64,000 nt of DNA from Streptomyces sp. PsTaAH-137 (GCF_003259365.1 NZ_QLLY01000004.1:186001-250000); one strand, 5' to 3'. Positions 43,695 to 51,415 are shown, numbered from the stretch's first letter. A program made the numbers and translations. The notes: a model not told the origin generated them from the sequence alone.

Positions 43695-44120
43695 ATGGCC
43701 AAGCGGATCGACCTCGACAACCCTCCCGACGCCTTTCTCAGCTTCTGGCGAGAACGGCATCTGTGCACCCTGACGACCCTGCGCGGCGACGGCACACCGC
43801 ACGTCGTCCCGGTCGGCGTGACCTACGACGCCGAGGCGCGGGTGGCCCGGGTGATCACCGGGAAGGGGACCCGCAAGGCCGCGCACCTGCTCGACGGGCC
43901 GGGGCCGGTCGCGGTCTGCCAGGTCGACGGGCGGCGCTGGGCCACGCTGGAGGGGCGGGCCACCGTGCGCACGGATCCGGAGAGCGTGGCCGACGCCGAG
44001 CGCCGCTACACGGAGCGCTACAAGGCGCCCCGGCCCAATCCGGAGCGGGTGGTCATCGAGATCGCGGTGACCCGCGCGATGGGGAACGCCGTCTTCGACC
44101 CGGAGCCGGACGCCGGGTAG
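43695..44120 (+). CDS. Pyridoxamine-phosphate-oxidase-fold (F420-type) protein
   Basis: A 141-residue split-barrel flavin/F420-binding protein. The conserved segments [38 protein letters not shown] and [12 protein letters not shown] match the PPOX-class, F420-dependent family of actinobacteria. The likely activity is F420H2- or FMN-dependent reduction of an unknown substrate. It is divergent from clpB and 48 bp from its HAIR element, so HspR might also touch its promoter. It ends at a strong hairpin. Confidence 0.87.
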   Translation: MAKRIDLDNPPDAFLSFWRERHLCTLTTLRGDGTPHVVPVGVTYDAEARVARVITGKGTRKAAHLLDGPGPVAVCQVDGRRWATLEGRATVRTDPESVADAERRYTERYKAPRPNPERVVIEIAVTRAMGNAVFDPEPDAG

Positions 44121-44599
44121 CGGCACCGGCGACTGCGGCCGCACGCAAAACTGCAGCGGCGCCACCGTGTTTCAGGTCCACGGTGACGCCGCTGCGGGGG
44201 GAAGCACCTGCGCGATCTACAACGACGGGGGCATCGCGTCAGGCACTGCGGGGGGGTGGCTGTGGTGCGAGGGGACGCCTCTCGGGGCGCCTGCGAGGCC
44301 TCGGGTCCTGCCTCGCCGACCAGCTGATGGTCACGCTGGTCCAGATTCACGAAGATCATCCCGTACCGGACGACCGACCGCACCGGCTGTGGGGCGCCGC
44401 GCGGCCGACGCAGACACCGGAAGGCCCGGATGTCGTCGTCATCCTCCCGCACCACGACGATCGGCTCTCCGAACAGGGTGACCATGAGGGAGTCACCGGC
44501 GTTCGGGATAGCCGTCACGAGGTCGATGGTGTGCCAACCGGAGCGGTAGGCGATCGCCATCTCGCGGCGCAGGGTTCTGTCGTCCGGTGGGGTGATCAT
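44018..44599 (-). CDS. Degenerate Rieske-oxygenase-like protein, 3' end doubtful
   Basis: Open frame of 193 residues; only the first 100 or so look genuine. Residues 1-60 (LRREMAIAYRSGWHTIDLVT, IPNAGDSLMVTLFGEPIVVV, IRAF) resemble the start of ring-hydroxylating oxygenase alpha subunits, and RYGMIFVNLDQ resembles the segment just after their Rieske domain. The two CxH/CxxH cluster-binding motifs are missing: RAFRCLRRPRGAPQPV replaces them. The ATG overlaps the stop of the DLSWS-repeat gene (ATGA). After about residue 110 the frame reads through a terminator and antisense to the PPOX gene. A run of seven G at 44250-44256 suggests a frameshift; either other frame stops at 44217 or 44239, before the hairpin. 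Function unknown. Confidence 0.6.
   Translation of the reverse strand: MITPPDDRTLRREMAIAYRSGWHTIDLVTAIPNAGDSLMVTLFGEPIVVVREDDDDIRAFRCLRRPRGAPQPVRSVVRYGMIFVNLDQRDHQLVGEAGPEASQAPREASPRTTATPPQCLTRCPRRCRSRRCFPPQRRHRGPETRWRRCSFACGRSRRCRYPASGSGSKTAFPIARVTAISMTTRSGLGRGAL
44153..44195. terminator. Bidirectional terminator hairpin
   Basis: Stem of 17 bp with one mismatch (GCAGCGGCGCCACCGTG / CACGGTGACGCCGCTGC) and a nine-base loop. On the minus strand it is followed by GCAGTTTTGCG. It lies 33 bp after the PPOX stop and should also end the operon coming from the right, which constrains where the Rieske-like gene stops. Confidence 0.85.
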
Positions 44600-45069
44600 G
44601 CAGCACCGTCCACGGGGGCGGTGCTCCAGGACAGGTCGGGGGGTGCCACGGCCTGCGTCACCGTCGCCGAGCCGGCGGGCGCCGTGCTCCACGACAGGTC
44701 GGCGGGCCGAACCGCCGCCGTACCGGCGGTTGCCCTGCTCCACGACAGGTCCGCGGGCCGGGCCTGCGTCGCGCCGGCCGGGGCCGAGCTCCACGACAGG
44801 TCCACGAGCCGCACGACCGAATCGGCGGGTGCCGTGCTCCACGACAGATCCGCGGGCCGCACCGTCGTCGCGCCGGCGGGCGCCTTGCTCCACGACAGGT
44901 CCGGCGGCGCCACGGCCTGCGACACCGAGGTGCCCGAACCGGCAGGCGCCGAACTCCACGACAGATCCAGGGCGCCGGCAGCGCCGAAGGCCAGCCCGGC
45001 GGAGAAGGCACCCACCAGTATCGAGCGAAGCATTTCCTTGCGCATAGTGGGCTTCGTCCTCACTTCCAT
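44596..45069 (-). CDS. Exported protein built of seven DLSWS-x-APAG repeats
   Basis: A 157-residue protein I do not recognise. The ATG at 45069 has a GGGGGAGAG ribosome site. The N-terminus (basic RTKPTMRKEM, then hydrophobic LRSILVGAFSAGLAFGAAGA, to about residue 34) looks like a Sec signal peptide. The remainder contains seven copies of DLSWS followed by x-APAG or a close variant, spaced 16-22 residues apart by linkers such as ATTVRPA and VSQAVAPP. Every copy keeps Asp-Leu-Ser-Trp-Ser. It is translationally coupled to the Rieske-like gene and divergent from two LuxR-type regulators. It could be an extracellular repeat scaffold or, less likely given the signal peptide, a multi-core peptide precursor. 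Confidence 0.75.
   Translation of the reverse strand: MEVRTKPTMRKEMLRSILVGAFSAGLAFGAAGALDLSWSSAPAGSGTSVSQAVAPPDLSWSKAPAGATTVRPADLSWSTAPADSVVRLVDLSWSSAPAGATQARPADLSWSRATAGTAAVRPADLSWSTAPAGSATVTQAVAPPDLSWSTAPVDGAA
44620..44975 (-). repeat. Tandem coding repeats of the DLSWS protein
   Basis: Seven DNA repeats with a conserved CTCCACGACAGGTC-like core on the plus strand (complement encodes DLSWS), at roughly 44624, 44687, 44738, 44789, 44836, 44887 and 44954. Spacing is 48-66 bp, always a multiple of three. Spacers vary more than the cores. These are protein-coding repeats, not CRISPR. Confidence 0.85.
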
Positions 45070-45176
45070 GGCTACTCTCCCCCGGCTCCCCAAGACGATG
45101 GCTCATTCGGCCACGCAAACACCACAGGATCGATGCATCATGTTCCTGCACGTTCAGGACCCTGGGGGGTGAGCAA

Positions 45177-46187
45177 GTGATAGCAAAACAGCCACATGGG
45201 ACACATCCCCATGCTGCGGCCGAATTGTGTGACGAGGGCAGGCGGTTGTACGCCCATGCCCTGCACTCCGGGCGTATCGCGCGCACCGAAGTGGTGCCCG
45301 CGCCATGTCTGCTGGACTTCGCCCTGCTCCACCCGGACCCGGACGACGCCAACTGGCTGCGGCCGGTGCCTCCCGCGGCGGCGCTGGCCCAGCGGCTGCA
45401 CCCCATCGAGCGCGAGATACAGGAGCGCCGGAGCCTCGCCGTCGACCTCGCCAACTATTTCGAACCTTTCATGGCGATCAGCGCACAGGATCCGGCGACA
45501 ACCCACGCGATCACCGTGCTCGAAGGCATCAACCGGATCAACTCGGCGATCGAGCTGGCCATAGCGGAGTGCACCTCCGAGATCCTCACCGTCCAGCCGG
45601 GCGGCGGCCGCAGCGAACACTCGCTGACCGAGGCCCTGGAGCGCGGCCAGGACGTCATAGAGCGCGGCATCACGATGCGCACCCTTTACCAGCACACCGC
45701 CCGCCACAGCCAGGGCACGCTGGTCTATGCCGAGCACATGGCGCGCGGAAACGTCGAGATCAGGACTCTTGAGGAACTCATCGAGCGACTCATGATCTTC
45801 GACCGTACGGTGGCCTTCATCCCCACCCGGGGAGACACCGAAGTCGCCCTGGAACTGCGCCATCCCGGCCTGGTCGAGTATCTGACCACGGTCTTCGAGC
45901 AGTTGTGGGGGCGTGCCGTGCCCCTCCTGGAGGAAGCGCCCTACGCGCCGCCCACCGACGGCATCACCGGAGTGCAGCGCTCGATCGCCAAGCTCCTCGT
46001 CGACGGCCATGTCGACGAGGCGATCGCCCGCCGCCTGGGGATGAACGTCCGTACGTGCCGTGCGCACATAGCCAAGCTGGCGGCGGCCCTGGGCAGCGGC
46101 AGCCGGGCCCAGCTCGGCTACCTCATCGCCCGCTCGGGACTTCTGGAGACAGATACGCCCGACCCGAACAGAGAGAGTCATTCGTGA
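45177..46187 (+). CDS. LuxR-type HTH regulator (first of tandem pair)
   Basis: A 336-residue regulator. The N-terminal 260 residues form a conserved domain (RRLYAHALHSGRI, TEVVPAPCLLDFALLHPDPD, WLRPVPPAAALAQRLHPIE, RTLYQHTARH, RTVAFIPTRGD) ending in a phospholipase-D/TrmB-like fold, seen in many Streptomyces orphan regulators. The C-terminal LuxR-type HTH is IAKLLVDGHVDEAIARRLGM then NVRTCRAHIAKLAAAL. There is no receiver domain. The GTG start has a GGGGGG stretch upstream. Its stop overlaps the next regulator's start (GTGA). It is divergent from the DLSWS-repeat operon, which is its likely target. Confidence 0.88.
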   Translation: MIAKQPHGTHPHAAAELCDEGRRLYAHALHSGRIARTEVVPAPCLLDFALLHPDPDDANWLRPVPPAAALAQRLHPIEREIQERRSLAVDLANYFEPFMAISAQDPATTHAITVLEGINRINSAIELAIAECTSEILTVQPGGGRSEHSLTEALERGQDVIERGITMRTLYQHTARHSQGTLVYAEHMARGNVEIRTLEELIERLMIFDRTVAFIPTRGDTEVALELRHPGLVEYLTTVFEQLWGRAVPLLEEAPYAPPTDGITGVQRSIAKLLVDGHVDEAIARRLGMNVRTCRAHIAKLAAALGSGSRAQLGYLIARSGLLETDTPDPNRESHS

Positions 46188-47161
46188 CCGCGCAGGGCCA
46201 CCCCCACGGCGTCGGCGAACTGTGCGAAGCCGGGATGAGTCTGTACACCCGCACCCTGCGCGAAGGCCGCGTGCTGCGCCAGGAGACCTCCCCGACCCCC
46301 TGTCTGGAGGCGTACGGGCTGCTCCACACGGACGCCGAGGACCCGCAGTGGCTGCGGCCCGTCCCGCCGGCGATCGCGCTGCCGGGGCTGCTGAAGGCGA
46401 TCGAGCAGGACATCGTGCAGCGGCGCAGCCAGGAGGCGAAGCTCGCCGAGACGTTCGCGTCGCTGATGGCGCTCGACGCGGAGCGGGCCGCGGTGCCCAA
46501 CGCCCCGCTGATCGGCGTGCTGCTCGGCCTGCGGCGCATCAACGACGCGATCGCGGAGGCCACCGACGAGTCGTCGAGCGAGCTGCTGACCATCCAGCCC
46601 GGACCGGCCCGTCCCGCGTCCGTCCTCGCGACGAGCCTGCCGCGCGAGCAGGAACTGCTCAGCCGCGGCGGCCGTATGCGCACGCTGTACCAGCACGCCT
46701 CGCGCCACTCCCCGGCCGTCCTCGCCCATTACGAGGGACTGACCGGGGACGTCCAGGTGCGCACCCTCGACGAGGTGACCGAGCGGCTCGTCATGCTCGA
46801 CCGGACCGTGGCCTTCATCCCGGCGAACCCGGACCGCACGGTCGCGCTGGAGATCCGGCACCCGGCCCTGATCAGCTATCTCGCCACCACCTTCGAGCGG
46901 TTGTGGCGGCTCGCCACCCCCATGTTCCCGCTCGATCTGGGCGAGGAGCCGTCGCCGGGCGGTGTCACCACCCGGCAGCGCACCATCGCGACCCTGCTCA
47001 CCGAGGGCCACACGGACGCGGTCATCGCCGAGCGCCTCGGCGTGAACATCCGCACCGTGCGGGTCCACATCGCCAAGCTCGCCGCGACCCTCGGCAGTGA
47101 CAGCAGGGCCCAACTGGGCTATCTCATCGGCCGGTCGGGCATCCTGGACCAGGAGACGTGA
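46184..47161 (+). CDS. LuxR-type HTH regulator (second of tandem pair)
   Basis: A 325-residue paralogue of the preceding gene with the same architecture: YTRTLREGRVLRQETSPTPC and WLRPVPPAIALPGLLKAIEQ in the N-terminal domain, RTLYQHASRHSP and RTVAFIPANPD in the middle, and the HTH IATLLTEGHTDAVIAERLGV-NIRTVRVHIAKLAATLGS. The GTG start (GAGAGAG upstream) overlaps the stop of the first regulator by four bases, so the two are made together and may form a heterodimer. No ligand or phosphorylation site is recognisable. Confidence 0.88.
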   Translation: MTAQGHPHGVGELCEAGMSLYTRTLREGRVLRQETSPTPCLEAYGLLHTDAEDPQWLRPVPPAIALPGLLKAIEQDIVQRRSQEAKLAETFASLMALDAERAAVPNAPLIGVLLGLRRINDAIAEATDESSSELLTIQPGPARPASVLATSLPREQELLSRGGRMRTLYQHASRHSPAVLAHYEGLTGDVQVRTLDEVTERLVMLDRTVAFIPANPDRTVALEIRHPALISYLATTFERLWRLATPMFPLDLGEEPSPGGVTTRQRTIATLLTEGHTDAVIAERLGVNIRTVRVHIAKLAATLGSDSRAQLGYLIGRSGILDQET

Positions 47162-47192
47162 GGCACCCCGCCCGTCCGCCCCGTCGCACCGG

Positions 47193-48314
47193 TCACTTCA
47201 GGCCGGCCTCGGCGCAGGCGGTCGCGTACCCGCCCGAACAGATCTGCTTGACCGTGTAGATCTTGTCCTTGACCACCGTCTGCTCGATGTTGGACCGCTT
47301 CAGCGCCACGACGCTGATGCTCGCCGTGTGGATCTGCTTGTCGGTCGGGCTGTCGGTGCGGCTGGTGGCCAGGGCCTCGAACTCGATGTCGCGGCCCTGG
47401 GCGATGCGGACCGCCATCTCGGCGGCGGTCGCGGCCTCGTCCGGGTAGGGCTTGTAGACGCTCATGTACTGGTCGCCGGTGAGGATGCGGCGGACGGCGG
47501 CGAGTTCGGCGTCCTGGCCCGTGATGGGCGGCATCTTGGTGACACCGGCACCCTTCAGTGCCGCGATCACACCGGCCGCCATGCCGTCGTTCGCCGAGTA
47601 GACGCCCGCGATGTTCGAGGCGCCGAGCGCGGCGATGGCCTGCTCCATGTTGGCCTTGGCGTTCTGCGGCTTCCAGGCCACGGTGTCGTACGACTTCGCG
47701 ACCGTCACCGAGTTCCCCAGCTCCTCGCGCGCGGCCTTCTTGAAGTCCGCGGCGTTCGGGTCGGTCGGCGAGCCGTTGATCATGACAACGTTGGCCTTCT
47801 TGTCCCCGTCCGTGCCGACGGCGGCGACGAGTTCCTTGCCCTGGGTCTGGCCGACCAGCTCGTTGTCGAAGCCGACGTACGCGTCGACCGGGCCCTCGGC
47901 GAGGCGGTCGTAGGCGATGACGTGGATGCCCGCGTCCTTCGCCTTCTGCACCGAAGCGCGGATCGTGTGCGCGTCCACGGAGTCGACGATCACCGTGTCG
48001 ACCTTCTCGTCGATCATCTTCTGAAGCTGCTGGTTCTGAAGATCGGCGTCCTGGTCGGCGTTGGCGTATACGAACTTGCCCTTGCCGTCCGTGAGTTCGG
48101 ATATCTGCTTCTCGATGATCGGCCGGTCGAACTTCTCGTAGCGAGCGGCCTCCTTCTCCGGAAGGAGCAGACCTATCTTGACATCGTTGCCCTTGCGCAC
48201 GGGAGCGCTGCTGTCGCTGCTCCCCCCGGGCAGCACACCACCGCAGGCCGTGAGCGAGACCAGCAGGACGGATGCGGCGCCCGCTGTCGTGGCACATCGC
48301 ATTCGCGTGTTCAT
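47193..48314 (-). CDS. Sugar-binding lipoprotein (xylose/ribose type), orphan
   Basis: A 373-residue solute-binding protein. The signal peptide ends in the lipobox SLTACGG, so the mature protein is lipid-anchored. The periplasmic-binding-protein type I fold is visible: VKIGLLLPEKEAARYEKFD, QLQKMIDEKVDTVIVDSVD, GIHVIAYDRLAEGPVDAYVGFDN, ANVVMINGSPTDPNA, GVYSANDGMAAGVIAAL, PPITGQDAELAAVRRIL. These resemble XylF-like D-xylose-binding proteins. No permease or ATPase gene is adjacent, so it must use a transporter encoded elsewhere or act as a receptor. The ATG has a GGAGGTA site. Confidence 0.92.
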   Translation of the reverse strand: MNTRMRCATTAGAASVLLVSLTACGGVLPGGSSDSSAPVRKGNDVKIGLLLPEKEAARYEKFDRPIIEKQISELTDGKGKFVYANADQDADLQNQQLQKMIDEKVDTVIVDSVDAHTIRASVQKAKDAGIHVIAYDRLAEGPVDAYVGFDNELVGQTQGKELVAAVGTDGDKKANVVMINGSPTDPNAADFKKAAREELGNSVTVAKSYDTVAWKPQNAKANMEQAIAALGASNIAGVYSANDGMAAGVIAALKGAGVTKMPPITGQDAELAAVRRILTGDQYMSVYKPYPDEAATAAEMAVRIAQGRDIEFEALATSRTDSPTDKQIHTASISVVALKRSNIEQTVVKDKIYTVKQICSGGYATACAEAGLK

Positions 48315-48364
48315 TACGGATACCTCCCTGACGTGGCCGCGACGGTGCGGCCGAGGTGGCTCGA

Positions 48365-48393
48365 AGCCAACTCGGCGGCACATTCAGCGTCAA
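48365..48393 (-). promoter_or_regulatory. Candidate promoter of the sugar-binding lipoprotein gene
   Basis: On the minus strand TTGACG (complement of 48388-48393), 17 bases, TTGGCT (complement of 48365-48370). A GGCCGC-N6-GCGGCC inverted repeat (48335-48352) lies just downstream in the predicted leader and could be an operator. The 217-bp gap 48315-48531 holds no gene. Confidence 0.5.
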
Positions 48394-48531
48394 GAGGTGA
48401 ACCAATACCGCAACGAAACCGCGTCCGTTACTTCCCCACATGAAGTCGGAAGTCCCCCCAAGGGGCGAATACTGGACATCCGTTCCGTGTTCACAGGATG
48501 CTCACTTTTCCGCCACGTCCTCGGGCGTCTC

Positions 48532-48909
48532 TCAGGCAGGCACCCGGTCCAGGAATCCATGAACGGCGCGGATCCGTCCGTCCTCGTCCAGCTCGACGAC
48601 ATCGAACCCGGCGACGGGCGCGCTGCCGTCCTCCTCCGACACCAGCTCCCACCCGAACCGCACCAGCCGGTGGTGCCCGTCGACACCCCCGAGCGCCCGG
48701 AAGAAGAACCCGGGGAACTGCTCGTGCGCGGCCCCGATGACGGCACCGATCCCGTCGTGCCCGGTGACGTCGGCGAGCGGGTCGGTATAAGTACCGTCCT
48801 CGGCCCAGGCGACGGCGACGGCCTTGGCGCGGTCTTCGGGGGTACGGGCGTTCCAGGCGTCGAAGTAGCGGGCGACGGCGGTGTCGTAGCTGATCGTGTC
48901 GGCAGTCAT
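48532..48909 (-). CDS. NTF2/SnoaL-like fold protein
   Basis: A 125-residue protein with the SnoaL-like cone fold pattern: ARYFDAWNARTPEDRAKAVA at the N-terminus, WAEDGTYTDPLADVTGHDGI, then strands ending in GFDVVELDEDGRIRAVHGFLD. Such proteins are isomerases, hydrolases or binding proteins; no catalytic residue can be assigned with confidence. There is no signal peptide. It is an isolated gene between the sugar-binding lipoprotein and a Uma2 gene. Confidence 0.85.
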   Translation of the reverse strand: MTADTISYDTAVARYFDAWNARTPEDRAKAVAVAWAEDGTYTDPLADVTGHDGIGAVIGAAHEQFPGFFFRALGGVDGHHRLVRFGWELVSEEDGSAPVAGFDVVELDEDGRIRAVHGFLDRVPA

Positions 48910-49054
48910 CGCGGGTGCCTCCTGAAGTCACGTACGTCTGAACTCGTGGCCCCGGAGCCCGGACGGAGTGCGCCGCCCGGGTTCCGGTGACTTCAGGGTG
49001 CCGGGTGGGGCGGGGGCGGTCGATTACGTGACAGGTAAGGGCGGACGCGGGCGG

Positions 49055-49714
49055 TCAGGTGCGGCGCGGCCCGGTGATCGCCCGGTCGATGACGAAGCCC
49101 TTGGCCGGGCCCTCGGGGACGGTGACCTCGCTGCCGTAGGGGGCGCGGTGCACCACCGCCCAGTCGGCCCGATCCCTGCGGGGATCCGACAGAACGGTGA
49201 CCGTTCCTCCGTCGTCGTAATCGTCGATGAGCACGTACACGGCGATCCCCGCGCGGGCGTACTCACGGCGCTTGCGTGTCCGGTCCCGGTCCTGGTTGTG
49301 CTTGCCCGGAGACACGACCTCCACGACCAGCGACACGGCCTCGGCCTTCACCCCGAGACCGTCCTCGTCCGCGTACAGCTCCAGGTCCTCCGGCCCCACG
49401 AAGGCATCGGGAATCCAGGACTTGAGCCGGTGGATCACGTTCGTGTCCTGATGCGCGGCGTGGTCGCCGCCCGCCAGATACCTGTCCAAGGCCCGTCGCA
49501 CACGGTTGGCGGCCTGGGCGTGGGTCACGCGTCCGGTGGGCGACACGTCGATGGCTCCCTCGATGATCTCGGCGTGATAGCCCTCGGGGAGTTCCATGGC
49601 CTTCCATGCCTGCCACAAGGTCTTGTCGAGCTCCGACGCGTCGGCGTCGTTCACCGCGTGCTCGATCCCGGTGTCCGGCATGGTCTCGGGCCTCTCATGT
49701 GCAAGAGCGGTCAT
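49055..49714 (-). CDS. Uma2/DUF820-family putative endonuclease
   Basis: A 219-residue protein of the Uma2 family, which has a PD-(D/E)xK nuclease fold. Visible are YHAEIIEGAIDVSPTG, SWIPDAFVGPEDLELYADED (conserved PD), and VSLVVEVVSPGKHNQDRDRTRKR (E-x-V-S then Lys), with YARAGIAVYVLID following. The ATG at 49714 has a very strong AAGGAGGTG site. Streptomyces carry many copies of such genes and their role is unsettled; they are often considered mobile or accessory. No partner restriction or toxin gene is next to it. Confidence 0.88.
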   Translation of the reverse strand: MTALAHERPETMPDTGIEHAVNDADASELDKTLWQAWKAMELPEGYHAEIIEGAIDVSPTGRVTHAQAANRVRRALDRYLAGGDHAAHQDTNVIHRLKSWIPDAFVGPEDLELYADEDGLGVKAEAVSLVVEVVSPGKHNQDRDRTRKRREYARAGIAVYVLIDDYDDGGTVTVLSDPRRDRADWAVVHRAPYGSEVTVPEGPAKGFVIDRAITGPRRT

Positions 49715-49773
49715 CGTGGCGCACCTCCTTTCCAGTGTGGGCTCGGTGTACAGACGGCACAAGCACGACGCGA

Positions 49774-50598
49774 TCAGCGCGGCGCGGTTCGGCACCCCGG
49801 GCAGTGCCCCGCCTCCGGCCCCCGGTAGGCGCGGTCGCAGGTATCGCAGTTGTGGAGGGGGTGGCGTACGGGGGCCGGGGGCGCTGGGGTTCTGAACGCG
49901 GGTGGCCTCGGCGGGAGGTTCGCCGTCAGGCGGTGGGCGAGGAGGGCTGCCGGGCTGCGGATCGGCCTGCCCTCGGGGAGGTCGCGGGTCAGGGCGTGGC
50001 GGACGGCGGCGGGCGTGAGGTCCCGTTCGAGCCAGGCGACGACGCCGGGGGCGAGGCGTTCGGTGTCGCGCCGCGACAGGGTCAGGCGGGCGTCGGCGCG
50101 GTGCAGGCCGGCGAGGAGGTCCGTCGCGGCCTGGAGGGTGGTGGGGCTCGGCCGGTGTTCGGGGTGGGGGACGGTGAGCGGCTTGGCCGTTCTGGGTTTC
50201 CGCCGGGGCCGAGTCGGCTCCGGGTGCGGGGTGGCGCCCGGCCGGTTGCAGGACACCGTCCGCGTACGGACCCGGCCGTCGGGAGTGCGGTGCCGTTCCC
50301 GGCGCAGGTAACCGTGGGCTTCCAGTTCGCGCAGGGCGGCGGCGATCCGGGTGGTGCCCTCCGGGAAGCGGGCGGCGAGCGTCCTGACGTCGACCCGCGC
50401 TCCCGCCGGGAGTGACTGGATGTGGACGCCGAGACCGATGGCGAGGCCGGACAGCTCGCGGTGCTGGGCGAGGTGGTTGCCGACGACCGTGAAGTGCGAT
50501 TCGTGTCGCACATGTTCGTGGACGATCCCCGCACGGGGGACATCCGCCGGGATCCGGCCCGGGGCGCGCGAGGGCGCGCTAGGGTTCTGGGTATCCAT
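49774..50598 (-). CDS. Winged-HTH protein with C-terminal zinc-ribbon motif
   Basis: A 274-residue protein. The start ATG at 50598 (MDTQNPSAPS) is preceded by only a weak ribosome site. A winged helix-turn-helix spans about residues 40-115 (HFTVVGNHLAQHRELSGLAIG, TLAARFPEGTTRIAAALREL, GYLRRERHRTPDGRVRTR). A basic, proline-rich linker, a second helical domain, and a C-terminal CDTCDRAYRGPEAGHCPGC that could bind zinc follow. Similar plasmid/accessory-type HTH proteins are frequent in Streptomyces, some annotated as replication initiator-like. Function unknown. Confidence 0.75.
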   Translation of the reverse strand: MDTQNPSAPSRAPGRIPADVPRAGIVHEHVRHESHFTVVGNHLAQHRELSGLAIGLGVHIQSLPAGARVDVRTLAARFPEGTTRIAAALRELEAHGYLRRERHRTPDGRVRTRTVSCNRPGATPHPEPTRPRRKPRTAKPLTVPHPEHRPSPTTLQAATDLLAGLHRADARLTLSRRDTERLAPGVVAWLERDLTPAAVRHALTRDLPEGRPIRSPAALLAHRLTANLPPRPPAFRTPAPPAPVRHPLHNCDTCDRAYRGPEAGHCPGCRTAPR

Positions 50599-50747
50599 TG
50601 GGAAGGTGCTTTCTTCCTTGATGGTCAGGCCCTCGATCGGGATCGCTAGTCCCGGCCGGGGGCCGACGTATGTCTGCGGTTGTTCTGCTGTGTGGCGCTG
50701 AGCGTAAGCCAGGCAACCGGGGCAATTGCCAGCCGAGTTGGCGATGT

Positions 50748-51257
50748 TCACCGGTGAGAGTGAACGCCTCCGGCGCGGAGGGCGGGGTGGGCTTGGTCCG
50801 GTTCCTTTCCCCTGAGTGATGTGTCTTTGGGGTTGGCGTCGGGGGCACCGGAGTTCGGGTTTCCGGGCGCCGGTCGTACGAGGTCCAGCTCGGCCCGGAC
50901 CGTCTTGCGCGGGGCCGGTCCCTCGTCGACGCCCCAGCGGTCGGCGAGTGCTTCTACGAGGATCAGCCCGCGCCCCGATTCGCCCTCACCGCAACAGACT
51001 TGAGGCATGCGGTCGCCTCGCGTGTCGGTCACCTCGATCCTGACGGCGCCCTCAGTGACGTAGAGCCCGAGGCGGAAGTCCCTGCCGGGGACGCGGGCGT
51101 GCGTGACGGCGTTCGCGGCCAACTCCGCCACGATGTGCTCCGCCGGGTCCAGTAGGCACGGGTGTCCCCAGATGCGCAGGTGTTCGGCGGTCAGCAGGCG
51201 CGCGAGGCGGGCCGCGCGGGGCGTGGGTGACAGCAGCACCGTGAATTTCTCGTTCAT
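50748..51257 (-). CDS. Anti-sigma-factor-like ATP-binding protein (HATPase)
   Basis: A 169-residue RsbW/SpoIIAB-type ATPase domain protein. The N box is HIVAELAANAVTHARVPG, the G1 box is VTDTRGDRMPQ, and the G2 box is SGRGLILVEALADRWGV. The C-terminus after about residue 130 is low-complexity. Such proteins are very numerous in Streptomyces and frequently sit opposite a WhiJ-like XRE gene and a DUF397 gene, exactly as here. They may bind an anti-sigma antagonist or the DUF397 partner; kinase activity is not proven. Confidence 0.9.
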   Translation of the reverse strand: MNEKFTVLLSPTPRAARLARLLTAEHLRIWGHPCLLDPAEHIVAELAANAVTHARVPGRDFRLGLYVTEGAVRIEVTDTRGDRMPQVCCGEGESGRGLILVEALADRWGVDEGPAPRKTVRAELDLVRPAPGNPNSGAPDANPKDTSLRGKEPDQAHPALRAGGVHSHR

Positions 51258-51415
51258 GTCACTCAGCGTGGCCGCGGCTGCCTACTCTGACCCGCGACAT
51301 GGCCGCTACGTACGGTGACTGTCCAGCTTTTGTCCAGGGCTGTACAGGCTGTCCAACACTGGCGTGGGGTACGGCCGTTGACGTCGGGGAGTTCGGTGGT
51401 CTGGAGGTGTGCGGG

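Noticed and set aside
40846..43773. Very long plus-strand open frame opposite clpB
   Set aside because: It is an antisense shadow produced by GC-rich third positions; its translation is Asp/Arg/Val/Leu-rich low-complexity sequence without family features, while clpB is unmistakable.
44620..44975. Regular repeats that might be a CRISPR array
   Set aside because: The spacing is a multiple of three, spacers are also related, and all repeats encode the same peptide core in a frame with a good start and signal peptide.
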